A stretch of 64,000 nt of DNA, taken from Sipunculus nudus. Lineage: Eukaryota > Annelida > Sipuncula > Golfingiida > Sipunculidae. The notes beneath the pieces were generated by a model. It was given only the letters and a program-made list of their open reading frames with translations, made no database searches and was not told the origin of the DNA. The stretch lies in contig CM049307.1 of the NCBI GenBank assembly GCA_026874595.1, positions 51,705,370-51,769,369 on the forward strand, given 5' to 3'. Made by a program: the position numbers and the translations under genes. This document shows positions 12,851 through 25,554 of this stretch, piece after piece (the first letter of the stretch is position 1; every line of letters begins with the position of its first letter).

Positions 12851-13900
12851 TGAACAAGAGAGTCATGTTTTGCGTCCTGATCTTATGGTGGTCAATTTCG
12901 ATTCCGCTAATTTTACCTGGTGGGTTAAAGTCAAGGTCAAATTTGATGGTAAAATTTTCAGTACTTCAAAAATTATTTGGTTCAAATTATAATATATTTT
13001 ATCAACAGATTTTGTCATAATATCAGGAACTAATGTCTTAATGCACTAGAAATTTAGAAATGCAACATCATCTCGAAAATAAACTACCGTTAGGAAAAAA
13101 TTTAAGATAAAGCTATTAAATTCATTTTTTTAAATTTTTTATAAAGTATAGTGATTAATTGCTTAATCAACAAAAATACATAACATATTCATATAATTAA
13201 TGTTGTCAATGACTTTTCCCAACTATTTGCGAGCATAATGCAGTTTATTCAAAGTGAATATTTCTAATATTAAGCGAGTTATAAACATTATATACCCCTA
13301 CCCCCTTATCAAGGCTACGTGTGCGCGGGTGCCATGCGTAATGACGCGGTTGTCTTTAAATGACCTCAAAAGGTAGTGTATCCCAAAATAATCAATGTTA
13401 ACATCTTAATTCATTAATTGGGGATCCAAAGATACCTATGTCATAAAATCCCAGAGGGGGTGCACGGTGACCCCTCCTAGCCAATGGATTATATCTAATT
13501 TCTGGTTTAGCCTGAAATATAACAATGAACTCTATATATTTTCAGGTAGAAAACGCTTTAATCGGCGGTGTGACGATTGTATGAGCTTTTTTTTTTATCT
13601 ACAAACTGTTAGTAAGCACAGCAATGAATACAAACGGAAAACCTTACGTGAATGGCTGCACATATGTTCAATCTGTACACCCTTTGCACAATTCTGATTC
13701 ATCTATCTTGAAAATAAGAAAATAATCTAACTCAATGCACATCTTTCATTCAAATTATTTTTCTGTTTGAAAACACATAAGATTATGCTTTAAATCGAAA
13801 ACATAAGCACTAATACATCACTGCAATGATTATCATACCAAAAGGATTGACCTGTGAGGAAGTCCACCGGGTTCAAACATAGCAAATTTAAGACTGATAT
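12850..13900. repeat. Duplicated segment A, copy 1
   Basis: Matches 34830-35805 in two places by eye: TCAAGGTCAAATTTGATGG...GTACTTCAAAA near 12930, and a longer block near 13650-13890 including GGCTGCACATATG and GACCTGTGAGGAAGTCCACC. The order is the same in both copies. Confidence 0.65.
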
Positions 13901-15230
13901 ATGATAAAAATACATATTTCACCATGAAGGTCTCCTATTGACCGGTTACTGAGGAAGAGAAGATCTGATACACTTTATTTGTATTTCCGCTTATCATATC
14001 GCACTAAGATAAGAAAATACTATAAAAGCGCTCGGAGAGAGAAAGAGAGCACACTGGCCACCAAGCGTGCCAAGACCAAGGTTGGTAGTCGTGCATTTCG
14101 CGGACACAGGACCGTCATAATCTCCAATAAAATGCCTCTAAAAAATTCAGAATTGATTTTTTAATGCAAGCGTTAATCAAAGATCACATGATTTCACTAT
14201 CAAATGTGAAATTTCTTTATATACATATATATCTTTAAATGATAACGTAAGTTTTGCATTTGCAGACAATTTACACTTGACATAAACCAGACGTTATCTT
14301 TTTTGAATACTTTATAACAATACCTATCATGGGCGAGAACAATCAGTCTTAACATAAAAAATACTCAGTATATTGGTAAAATGGGCCAGCCAAAATCTGA
14401 AAAGTCCTCTAGAATGTTTTGTATTGCTTGTTAATAGCATTTTTCATGTGCAATCTGTGCAGCGTAAAGAACTGAAAAGGATATCATAACGAAACTTGAA
14501 GTCGAAGGGCATTGTGAAGGTCGTCAAGGTTACAAGGTTTAACATGTTTTTTTTCCCTTGTTTTGTGTAACATAGGCCTTTTTTTTAATTAAGAATGGGT
14601 TTGTTGTTTGCAAGTGAATGTTAAGTATTAGAAGAGAAAAAATTACAATGAAATAAAAAAAAATATGTAGATAATTTACTACACAGAACTGTGATTTCAT
14701 TGATTTTGTAACCCTGTGTTTATACACACTATATAGTCTGATCGTCTTGTCCCCGGTTTGTGTGTTTCTCTCTCACTCTTCTGTGGGTTGTCATGGCAGT
14801 TTGTCACGCATGGGCCATATAAGAAGCCTATTGTTTTCTATACGACGGTGGCCACCAGGGGGTGATGGCGACTATGGCACAGCTACGTCTTGTTTTGCCA
14901 TAGATGTCATTTTTACCATTAGCCATTACCCAAACTATATTTAAGTGACAGTTTAGTGAGTCCTGAGAAGTTGGTTTTATCGGTTTCTGGCAACTGCATA
15001 TATATAGTGTCTCTGTCTTATTGACAAATTCTCTTAAGCATTAACTGATACATGGATCGGTTACAGTATTTATTTTGGTGCCTAGACAGCTTCGTAGATC
15101 CTTATTGAACTAAAAACACACAATAGTCCAATTAATATTTGATGACTTACATGTAATGATAGAAACCGACTTTTGTTCGTCATTGTTACAGCTATTTTTA
15201 CAGCCACATTGCACGTTTCAGTACGCCTTT
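13901..15230. other. Unassigned, no gene seen
   Basis: AT-rich sequence between two duplicated blocks. A 61-residue frame at 13979-14164 rich in Arg/Lys has no support. No repeat family recognised. Confidence 0.4.
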
Positions 15231-17520
15231 TAACTGGGGAAACACACAAAAGCATCCTTTAATTCCTGTTCTATATGTATTGATTCACACTAGAAAAAAA
15301 ACATTACCATGTTAACAAAAGCACACTTTTAACTTCAACTTTTCAAGAAATTGTGAACATTATCATTATGTGCAATTTTTGTTGCACTTGACACAAAAAT
15401 AACCGTTAAGCCCAAAGTTACCGAATATACCTTCATTTTATTGATAGGGAAGCACTCCAATTTTGTATGGTTTGACTTTGATGGCATCCCCCTACACATT
15501 TTTCCAACACTGTTTGGTTGTTTGATGTAGCATAGATGCCTGATATTAATAAACAGTGACCAAAAGGTAAAAGATCGACCTTGGTCGGCCCATAGTTCGG
15601 TTTACCACGAAAGTTAAAATTTAAGGTTGCATCTACCAACAAACCTTTTCTAAACTCTATGTGTTATTGATCAAGCATAGATGGCTGCTGTTGACAAGAA
15701 GTGCCCTTAAAGTGAACAGAAATCAACTTTGGCTCGCTCACTATATATTTAGCCTTGACAACACGACTCAGTTCGACTGGTATGTCTAACTTGAATCACC
15801 AGCCATATCGAGGAATGCATCGCAGAGGTCTCTCATCAAGTTGCATTGATATCAGTGTAAACAGTCAATAATCTTAACATTAGGCTATGAATAAAGAATT
15901 AACACAAATGATAACATGTGAACTCAAAACTCAAACAGACACTCTGTCTCTATGGTAACGAGTCATTTCCTTATCCTGTACGAATTGGCTACGTCAAGAA
16001 ACACGTGCAAGGCATGCCATATGGCCAGAAATTAAAAAAGAAAGAAACATGATTAGATATTTACTAATATGATGAGTTATATCGGAATTTTATTGTAATA
16101 TATTGTTAGACAGTTTACTAAAGGATTGGTTTATATCAAGTGGTTTATACCAAGTTCTCAAAGCCCATATAGCTTTGTTAAAAATTAAGAAAATATATGC
16201 TTCCTCATAGAATCTTAAAGTGAGTTCCCCACTGAATGATGTAACGGCACTCCGACAGAAATACGCTGGTCGTAGACTCTTTACTTTCAGAGGGCCGTAA
16301 TTGCGCCATTAAACCCCCCCCCCCCCCCCTGAATGTAAAATGAAATGACTCGTTAGAAGTTTCAGTTTGAGTTATGAGTTCACGTGTTTTCTTTTCTGTT
16401 GATTCATTAATTGAAGCCGAATGATAAGAGTACCGGCTGTATACCACGTTATGAATGTAAAGTGTAAGAAGGCCACTGCATGACCATGCATTCTTCGGTT
16501 TGTCTTGCATCACGACTCAAGTTAGGCTTTCCAGCCCAATAGTAGTACCTACTGAGTCGTGTGCTCAATGCTAGTTCGCCTACTGAGTGACACAGCAGGT
16601 GCTGTACCTAATACATACGATTTGACGACTTCTAACTGAGGACAAAGGAACCCCCTATATCAAAATGTTTTATAAGAATTACAATAAGAACAGCCTGATT
16701 GTGAATACCTTAAAATTATTAAGGTTTCTTCCTGATACATTACCCTAACACAATAACATTAATCAAAATCAGTCCATAACGTTTTGCGTGAGTTAGCTGA
16801 CAGACAAGCTAAACCAACGAATCAAAACTGAAGGAATTTCTTCGTCACAGAATGGAAAATGCTTTGATCGGATAAAACATATACCTACAGATGTTAACCA
16901 ACCTTTTTTGCGCTGTCAGTTTCTAGGACCCATTAATACGTGATTTTACGATGGCAACTCAATAAAGTATGAACATTAAAGCAGGACTTACCGTGTGGCC
17001 CTGTATCTCGATGATAACATGTGTGGCTGATTAATGTCTCATGCTACGACATACTTTACTTTTTATTCATACTACTAACAAGTTATGCTTAATAAGCTCG
17101 ATGTCCTGTAGACCTGTGGCATGTTATCACGGCCTTATAAAATTAATTACCCCAAAAGACGATCCTATGCTACGACGCAGGCTTCCTAAAAGCAAGTAGG
17201 CTTACCCTTTGATATGAATTAGACATAGCTGTCGTGATAAATGAATTCTAAATAAATTTGATGCACATTGGGTCATCTTGATACGACTTGATTAATAATA
17301 ATAACGCCTCAACATATAAAAGTCCAAGACAGCAATACCTAGCAGAGATCTGATAACAAATCGCCCTTTACTTCCTCGTCTGGATCCCCTCAGGTTGCAT
17401 AGAAAACACCTAGAACGGATCAGATATTTGTGATATCTGGCAACAAGGTGCCTCAAGGATAATGAGGTATGTGACACAATCTTAAAAAGTACAGCCAAAC
17501 AGAATTGCCCTCCCTCATGC
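15230..17520. repeat. Duplicated segment B, copy 1
   Basis: Collinear by eye with 36530-38830. Shared landmarks: GTTTGGxTGTTTxATGTAGCAT, GGAATGCATCGCAG, GTCGTAGACTCTTT, AGAGGGCCGTAAT, GACCTGTGGC and TGATAACAAATCGCC. The copies differ by many substitutions and small indels, so the duplication is old or both are copies of one transposon. Confidence 0.75.
15755..16565. repeat. Long-armed inverted repeat (foldback element)
   Basis: The left arm (about 15755-15970) and the reverse complement of the right arm (about 16330-16565) match over roughly 200 bases, ending CACGACTCAGT ... ACTGAGTCGTG. Inner arms share AACTCAAAACTCAAAC with GTTTGAGTTATGAGTT and both run to GAGTCATTTC. A C16 tract lies at the inner edge of the right arm. 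Related copies: 37080-37870 and a left arm only at 46880-47215. Confidence 0.65.
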
Positions 17521-18230
17521 TATATAAATTTTCTTATACATACACGGACAAAAATATACACCACCGTACCTACAGCAAAATATGCATTTTCACAAAACCT
17601 GTTCTTTATCATATATCTGAAGAAGGTAGTTCAAACCGCACCGGTTTTTGTTTATTCGATCGATGTCATTAGTTCGATCTACAAATGCTTTGGCGTAGCC
17701 TCCGCTTTACACCATCTAGAGCCCATGGAAGTATAAAAATTAGTCTATCGTCCGCTGCAGCTGTCAGTTTCCAGATATACTGAGGGTGCACTAATTTGCC
17801 AAAATAGATATGTTGACAAAGGGTCTGCAATCCAAAATTTATGGTCATCTGATTCTAGATATCTCTCAAAATATTCAATCCTTAATGCTTTATAGTGTAT
17901 AAAATATTCGTAAAGAAAGACAATATAAGTAATTATAGAATGAGGTAAATTATTTTTAAAATGGCAAACTTCCTATCTGGTTATATAGACAAATTTATAA
18001 TAGAAAACCTACATCCACGCATTATTATACAGCAGTATATCCATATTAAGTTGGACCATAACCGAAATTGGTTTAATATCTATCATGAGGTTCCCACTCA
18101 CAGTTGGTATCAATAACAACTAGAATATGGATAGTCGACAAGCGATTACGTGTATCCGCCGTAACCAAAGTGATACGGGTGCAGTTGGGCAGGGTTGAGT
18201 GGTAATGGAAAATAGAGTAAGATGTGTTGC
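17521..18230. other. Unassigned, no gene seen
   Basis: AT-rich sequence without a recognised gene or repeat family. Confidence 0.4.
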
Positions 18231-18600
18231 ATATTAAAATGGGTGTCTGTCACGTAAACATGAAAGAAGGTGGCGCCACCTGTCATTTGAAAAAGAAGGT
18301 TTTTTAGATGTATAGGCCTACACATGCTAAATTTCAGGCGGATCAGTCAACCCACTGCCGAGATGAGATATTTTTATATCCAATGCAGATGGACGCTGTG
18401 CAAAAAATGGTTGTAGGTGGCGCCACCAGTTTTATGTATGATATTAAGCTATCCAAGAGCCACACTTTTAGCCCGATATATCAAACGAGTCAAAGGATAT
18501 GTGGGTTTATATGTGAAAAACAGACGGACAGATAGACGCTGTGCCAGGAGAAAAGGTCAGTGGTCAACCCAAAATGAGAACACAGCATTTCACATTTGAT
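18231..18600. repeat. GGTGGCGCCACC palindrome repeat
   Basis: Two units carry the 12-base palindrome GGTGGCGCCACC (near 18268 and 18414). The unit resembles the 27.8-28.4 kb and 40.4 kb repeats. Confidence 0.5.
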
Positions 18601-18769
18601 CCGATCATTATTCCGAGTTTCGTGAATTTCCTTCCATTGGTTATGGAGGAGTTCTCCGGAAACTTATGCGTCGCTTGCGCCGGCGCCTGGCTTAAAACAT
18701 GGTTTTCGAAAACCTCTGGGTCGGCGGATACAATAATAATAATTATAATAATAATGACTAGAAACCTGC

Positions 18770-19020
18770 ATCCGGTGAGCGCAGACCTCCGCCAAGGTAC
18801 CTCATAACCCCGTCTAGTATTGTCCAAAATGCATCATTTTTTATTTAAAGGCTTCCTGGATCAAAAATTTAATCCGAATCACCCCTATAAAAAATTAAAT
18901 GTCCCTTCTATCACTGCCGAGCTATCCTGAAAATTTTATAAAAATTTTAACTTTTGAGTATGTTGCTGACGGACAAACAAGCCAGCGTCACCAAAAACAT
19001 AATTGGCGGAGGTAATAAAT
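18770..19020 (-). repeat. CCTCCGCCAAG element
   Basis: Contains ATTTAATCCGAATCA, GCCGAGCTATCCTG and ends GGCGGAGGTAATAA. The reverse orientation appears at 58383-58670 (ATTACCTCCGCCAAG ... AGGATAGCTC) and 59844-60000. A (AAT)-rich microsatellite adjoins at 18731-18755. Confidence 0.55.
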
Positions 19021-19056
19021 TAAACAAGCCATGATGAACAACAACCATGTGCAATA

Positions 19057-19236
19057 CACGTGCTGTCTATGTTGACACATGTGATGGCGCCCGGTGCACT
19101 GTTTTTAACACCCTTTTACAGGAGTAAGCAGACGGTTTCAAGGCAATATTTTTGCAGGTACACATTTATTTCAAAGGGAAGAAGTTATTTATCGTGTTAA
19201 TTCAATATGCTTTTTAGGTAATTGGGCTCCTTTATA
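19057..19236 (+). mobile_element. MITE fragment, TTAAAGGG family, 3' part
   Basis: Carries ACAGGAGTAAGCAGACGG, TTTCAAGGCAATATT and ends GGTAATTGGGCTCCTTT, matching the 3' half of the copy at 58671-59172. Confidence 0.6.
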
Positions 19237-20500
19237 TTAAAAGCAGAACTTCATACCCATTACCACCAGTTATCAGGACATTAAAAAGATCATTTGACCA
19301 CTTCATGTTTAAATTTTTGTACGTGTTACAAATATGATGAATGTTCAGAAAACGTGCATATCATCGCACACAGGCTGCTTGTTTTGTTTATACCAGCGTG
19401 TTTATAATAATGGGAGAGGGGCTCGCCAAAATAATCTAAACAAGGGCATCTAGCGGCAAGTCATATTAGCCAGATCTTTGCAAATGGCGTTCTGCAACAA
19501 GTAACCTTTCAACATCTGCATATAGGCAAACCTTCCACCTTAGGTTACATGTTTTTTTTCTGTTTGACAGCACTGCTGTGTTTACAAACATATTGTTGAT
19601 AAACAAGTTCATGCAAATTTCCCTAAGGCGTTATAAAAACTTTTCGTGATCAAAATTACCCTTTCATCGTTTATATGTACACAGAGGGAGCAAGAAATCA
19701 CAATCTTTTTCAAAAGGCAGGTGAATGGACACTTTTAACCTCAGGCGTGCCCAGGTTTTTTGGGCCAAACTCCCATGAAGGGTGGAGGGGGGGGGGGCGG
19801 GGGGGGGGGGGGGCGGGTTGGCTTAAGTTATTTACATTCTTATTTGCAACAGGGCCCAGGAATATAAACAAAACGAACAATAACCACTTTTCAGGGGAAA
19901 CGTCACGTACACGTGGAGTGATGTCACAATGCCCACATTTGTCATTACATATAAAAAACCCAAATTCATTATGATTCTTCGAATTTACCCTCGCCACGCT
20001 TCGTAGCTATCCTGTGGTGAGTGTTAAATCGGTACAAAGGAGGTAGAGGTCACCCAGTCTCTTATTCTGTGACATCCTCACATATATAATATGAATTATA
20101 TAATCATCCCAAATTTCCTTATTAACAAACACACTACTTACTAAAAAAAATAGGAATATGTTGTGTATATAAGATTTGTTTGAGAATTTCTCGTTACTGT
20201 GACGATGGCAATCCCGTAAGCGTGTATGGAATCCAGAATCTTATTTGTAGGCAGGGGCTATATCCTGCATGGTTGCGAATCGAACAGGAAGCCATTGTGG
20301 TAGATTGTGGTAGAGAGTAAGGGGGGCATACGGCAACGAGACTGGTAACAGAGGAATTGTGGAAAGCATAATGACACACAAGTTACATTAAGTCTAACCT
20401 GTCTTCAGCGAGTTTTGTTTAATAGAATTGCAGGGAGCTGGCTCGTACTCACGGGGGTGCTATTTATATACAGCCGGGCCCAAATATAGGGTTGTGGGTG
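19237..20500. other. Unassigned, no gene seen
   Basis: Includes a G-rich tract at 19787-19817. The open frames on both strands across that tract (19675-19997) encode only low-complexity Gly or Pro runs. No gene recognised. Confidence 0.4.
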
Positions 20501-20720
20501 CATATCCCCCCCCCCCCCCCCCAACCCGCCAACTATAACAATGGGGAATGATCAATGTAGTCATGCCCCCGATATTCAGAGGATAATATTTATATATTGA
20601 AAATGAAACATATTATAATTATAATTATTGGTTCCGTTACTGAGCTTACAATAAAGTATAATATATCTAAACCTGGTTCAGAATTTACTTATACTGGAAT
20701 ATATAATTATATATGTGTGT
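20500..20720. repeat. Relative of the 63.0-63.45 kb MITE
   Basis: A C-tract, then CCCCGATATTCAGAGG and AATATTTATATATTGAAAA, parallel to 63115-63180. Terminal repeats are not clear here. Confidence 0.45.
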
Positions 20721-20747
20721 GTGTTACAGTCAATATGTAAAATCAGT

Positions 20748-20790
20748 CAATTTGTAAATTGCCTAATATTTTCACCAAATTTACAAATTG
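20748..20790. repeat. Perfect 13-base inverted repeat
   Basis: CAATTTGTAAATT at 20748-20760 and its exact reverse complement at 20778-20790, with a 17-base loop. CAATTTG and AGGCA motifs repeat around it. Confidence 0.7.
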
Positions 20791-21330
20791 CCTGATTCAC
20801 TCAGGCACTTTATAAAATGACTGAAATTTTCAGGCAATTTGGGACAACAAGTACCCCTTGAGTGTTGAATTCAATCAGACAGGGCTAGGGCTCCGTGTAA
20901 CTCGTGTATTATAAAGGCCTTAATCATAAATCAGTGATGAGGAGAAAGGAAAACATCACCTCTTCGCTTGTCATTTGTCTGTCCTCTACTGACATGACGC
21001 CGGTAAACCAGGTTGTGTTCCTGTGTTGGATCATTTGTTCTGTGAACCTTAGTAGCAATAAGCCGGTCAGAAGAATTAACGCCTGGACAGTAGGAACTCG
21101 CCACGGTATTCCCTTGGAAAGTTCCCAGACCTTTACGGATTTTGCAGATAACGGATTATCAGCGACATTTGAATTTACAAATCAATTCCACACAAATTAG
21201 CTACATCCTACGTTCGCATTCGAATATTGAATATCACACAAATCAGCGACATTCGATTGCCGCTAATTAGACAACCTAGTAAACGTGGGGGCATAGTTCA
21301 TATATATATATATATAAATATATATATATA

Positions 21331-21380
<50 letters not shown>

Positions 21381-22140
21381 CTTATAACAATGTTCTTTAA
21401 GCACTAAGATGTAGGTACCAGGAGGCTTCTGATTGATGCTTCACAGATCTTGTCAAACGGCTCAGAAAAAATTCAGAATGGCTGCTTAATGTATGTTAAA
21501 AGCATGCCTTTTCATATTGTAGTCGTTGGGTTATAGTTTTCTGATATAGAACCTACTAATGCTCCGGTCAGTTTTGTATTGAGATCGTGGATTCACATTT
21601 TTCTTTTTGTTGAAAAAAATAATGATATGAGAGATATGCATATGTTTTTTTTTTTTTCGGTCAGGCGGAATAATGAGTAAAAGATATCACAGTTATAAAT
21701 ATTTCCGGTAGCCCTCCATAAATTTCAGATCTTGGTGATACATTTAAAACATCTTTTAGCACAAGGTGAAAATACACAATGTTTGAATAAAATGAAATTT
21801 TAGAATTATTCACCTATGACGACTGATATTTCATTTTATATCCATTTCTGCGTCCATACTTACAGCCGTTTTTTTTTCATATTAAAGTACATCACTTGAC
21901 TTAGATGTTGCACGGGAGTTTAAACTGGTTATTTCAACAATTTTATGATAAGAAGAAACCATTGATATACAGGTAGTTCCACAGAATAGTCAAATAAACG
22001 CCCATATTGGTTCCACACATTAGTTCCGCATTACTAATATGAAATTCATCTTAATTGTGGTAGCCATATGGAAGCTATTTTTAATGATTTAATTTCGCCT
22101 TTTAATTATAAGTCGTTATAATCTGTTAATGTTATAAAGT
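20791..22140. other. Unassigned, with a (TA)n tract
   Basis: (TA)n with short interruptions spans 21300-21377. A 98-residue frame at 20904-21200 resembles no family I know. No gene recognised. Confidence 0.4.
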
Positions 22141-22460
22141 ACACTTTTAGGGGATGTTACAACTGATAATGTAATAATAATTTTACAATGTAACATTAAT
22201 CGATAATGTTATGAGAAATTAACCGAAAATGTAACACAAATTGATAACGTAATAACAGTTCAATTGATAATGCAATACCAACCGAAAATGTAAAAAAGAA
22301 ACAACCGATCATGTAACACTAACCAACGATGTTATTCAAAATCAACAGATAATGTAACAACATTGGCTATCCGATAACGTTATACGAAATTACCCGATAG
22401 TGTAACAAAGTTCCCTAATCGTAAATGTAAATTGAAATTAACCGATAATTTATTAACACT
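22140..22460. repeat. Degenerate minisatellite on CCGATAATGTAAC
   Basis: Variants of ACCGATAATGTAAC recur about every 25-31 bases at least ten times, alternating with AATTAAC or AAATCAAC spacers. Copies have diverged unevenly. Confidence 0.65.
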
Positions 22461-24108
22461 TTAGCGAACAGACATGATCGTTTATGATCAATTATGCAAA
22501 CTGCAATAAATTTAAAAGATTATTAAAGAACAAATTATAGACTTAATCCCCAGGTAGGTCTCTTGCAAACCCAAAATTAGGATATTGTGACCTACATTCT
22601 ACGGGTAAAGTAATTGTTGTATTTTGTGGAACTTGTACTAGTGTTCTGTGCCGCAAAGAAAATGTTGGCGTTCAACCAAGAAAAACTATGTGTATCATCT
22701 GCACAATTAACATTATTACATGACCTATGGGTCTCTACGCTCAGCTGAATATGTCTAATACGATATTTTTATTAGCTTTTTCAAAATGTTGGTATTGTAA
22801 TTTTGACCCTCGACCTCGTGACCCAAATATCGATAGAATTCATACTTCTGTGGTAGGCCATTATATGAAGTTTAAAATACATCCACAACCTTTTTCAAAA
22901 AGTGGGTCCAGTGACCTATAACTTTTACCTGATGACCGAAAATAGTTCTTGCTTCAGAGATTTACCATGTATAAGTTTGAAATCCGTATGTCAATTCAAA
23001 CTGGGGTTATCATTTTGTAACAGTTTTTTGACTGGACGGACGGACAGACAAGCGGAACGACGGGCGGTCAGGGTTTATACTAAAGGGCACCCGCTTATGA
23101 TCAATTAACACACCAGGTTTTGTTACACTAGATTAAACCATAGCTGAGGAAATGATTGATGTCATTTTAGTTTGAAAATAGAAAAAGTTAAAATTAGGAA
23201 AAAAAGGGGTTCTTTGGAACTGACAGATCCAGTCATTGTCACTATTCAAGGCAAGATTCATGGCAATCCATGCATAATTATGAAAATACTTGAAAGTTTG
23301 AATATTTTTATAATTATTCTGAGGGATACTTTCAAGCCCGATAGCTCGGAGGATATAGGTCCCAGTGTCCTAATTTTTATTGACCTTCATGGGTGTCCAC
23401 TTAGAAGTTTCTAGAATCAGCGGTGTCTATCTGCGCCTTGCCAACGAACGAACGGCTGAGCTAAAAATGAAGAAAATTGAAGCAGCCAATTCTTCAAACT
23501 GTTGAATATTCAATGCGAAATTTTAACATTTTGGCTGTTGATGTAGGTACCTGAGTTACACAATGAATCTATCAGCATGGAAATTTTGAGGAAGTCTGTC
23601 CAATCAGTTTTTACACTTACTGCAGACAAATTTACAAAAATACTTATGTGGCAGCTAAATTTAACTTATATTTATATTTAAACTGAGAAATCTCAGTCAT
23701 TGTTGCATGGTATGATTTGAAATGTGATACGTTTATAAATCATGAATTGCTCTTTCATGTGTGGAAGGCTATAGATGCCATCTATTTTTGCTTCATGTTC
23801 ACGCATTTGGTTGTATTGTTTGTACTCAGAAATTACGACTGGTCTTTGTCAACAAGGCACACATTCTAAATGTTAGACCATAATATTGTCTTACTTATTA
23901 TCAAGGTAGGTCATAAGTCAATATTCTCGCATGCATAAAAAAATCAGGTCACTGGGACCTATATCATGCGAACTTTGCATATTCCTGTGTGGATTTAACC
24001 CTTATAAATACTTATATCAATCTTCTTGGCTAAAATTTTGCATTCGACCCCCCCCCCCCCCCCCCCAAAAAAAAGAAACATTGTTCATCATCTGCACATA
24101 TAACATTG
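22461..24108. repeat. Mollusc-type dispersed repeats
   Basis: Phrases such as ACCTGATGACC, GACGGACGGACAGACAAG and TGGCAATCCATGCATAAT mark repeat units with no gene. A C-tract lies at 24049-24066. Confidence 0.4.
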
Positions 24109-24587
24109 TTAAAGGGACATAATCAGGAGCAATATTATGCCTATTCTTTCACACTATCGGTTCCATTTTGCATTAAACAAAAGTGTCCAAGCAAACCCAT
24201 CCGAGCACACAGTGTTAGTACCTCGCTATGGCTGTTTAACACCTTGTTATGGTGCTGCGTGTTTGTAAACACAGTCCAGGTGTATATGTTTACCATAACA
24301 AATCCGCGTGACCGGAGGTCCGATTTTGATCCGCAACACGCGATGTTTCAGCCAGCGGGAACATTGTATTCAATTTTTTGGGCCAGAGCATCTCCTAATC
24401 GACACGTATTGTGGCTCCGCGAAGCACGAGGTTCCACAGGCTTTGTTTTTGTTGACACCTGTATTAAACACTCGCTTACAGAAGTAAAAACAGCAAACTG
24501 TTTTGGCAGTTACATATTTATTTTAAAGAGAAGAAGCTATTTTTCGTGGTAATTCAACATGCTTAATATGTGATTGGGCACCTTCAA
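24109..24587 (+). mobile_element. MITE, TTAAAGGG family, near full length
   Basis: Runs from TTAAAGGGACATAATCAGG to GATTGGGCACCTTCAA. The ends are imperfect inverted repeats (TTAAAGGG against CCTTnAA), suggesting a TTAA-targeting element such as a piggyBac-derived MITE; this assignment is tentative. An open frame (24106-24552) lies across it but has no known domain. Confidence 0.6.
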
Positions 24588-24639
24588 TTAACAATTCAGG
24601 TGAGAAAATGTATTTGTTTATACTCATCATGGTTACATG

Positions 24640-25195
24640 GAAATCCATCAGATTTTTGGCAAGTCAGTGTGGTACCGTCCAAGTGGAGCGACCTCTGACC
24701 TCATTAAATATGCATGTATTTTGCTGGAAATAGAACGTAGGTGAGATATTATATTGATAAATATATCTTTTGAGTTTTATCAAAATCCATTATGTTTCGT
24801 GTACGTTATAGCGGTGACAGCGCGTTTCAGTTGCACAAAGCAGCCTGCTGACATCTGACCTCATTAGATGCATGAATTTTGCTGAGGTGAGAAACTCTTT
24901 GGTTCAAATATATAATGCATTTCACAAAAAGCCATGGGATGTTTAGTAAGTCACCATGAAGGCTCCAAAGTGCGGTGACCTTTGACCTCATTGAATATGC
25001 GTGGATTTTGCTGGAATACGAACTTAAGCGAGATATTTTATTGATGAACATTTCATTTGAGTTTAATCAAAATCCAATATATGTCACGTAAGTTATCGCG
25101 GGCAATACTAAAAGTTAACGGACGGACGGCCCGACAGAAGGCGGGCGGACGGTGGGTATACCATAATACGTCCCGTCATAGACGGGCTTATAAAA
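24640..25195. repeat. Tandem repeat with TGACCTCATT units
   Basis: Units containing TGACCTCATTnnATnTGC and TTTTGCTGGAAT recur near 24695, 24855 and 24975. The block ends with GACGGACGG and TCCCGTCATAGACGGGC, a short perfect hairpin. Confidence 0.55.
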
Positions 25196-25554
25196 ATGGA
25201 TAAACTCGGCCCGGCCATTGCTTCAGCACTGTTGTAGTCACAATTGTGCAATTTTAATATTTTGGTTGTTGATGAATGAAATTCATATTTCAGATAAGAT
25301 ATCTCAGTTTGCCTGAACCTTTTTGAAATATCTTGATGTCCTAAGTTGAGCTTTTTAATCTTAAAACACGATATGAAAAGTGCGACGGAGAAGGGACCGA
25401 ATTCTGCTCAGACGGACAAGGGGTGATCACTAAAGCTCTGGTGAGCTATGGTCAAAATAATGCAGGTAATGGACTGCTGGGTCAATGCAACATGCGGAAG
25501 GTGTCATCATTGGGTAACATTGGACGCAAAGTGGTTTCTTTTACGGTCACTCAG

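Noticed and set aside
13979..14164. Arg/Lys-rich 61-residue frame, histone-like at first glance
   Set aside because: No histone motif, no conserved length and no regulatory signals.
19675..19997. Overlapping Gly-rich and Pro-rich frames
   Set aside because: Produced by a G-rich tract with no codon or splice support.
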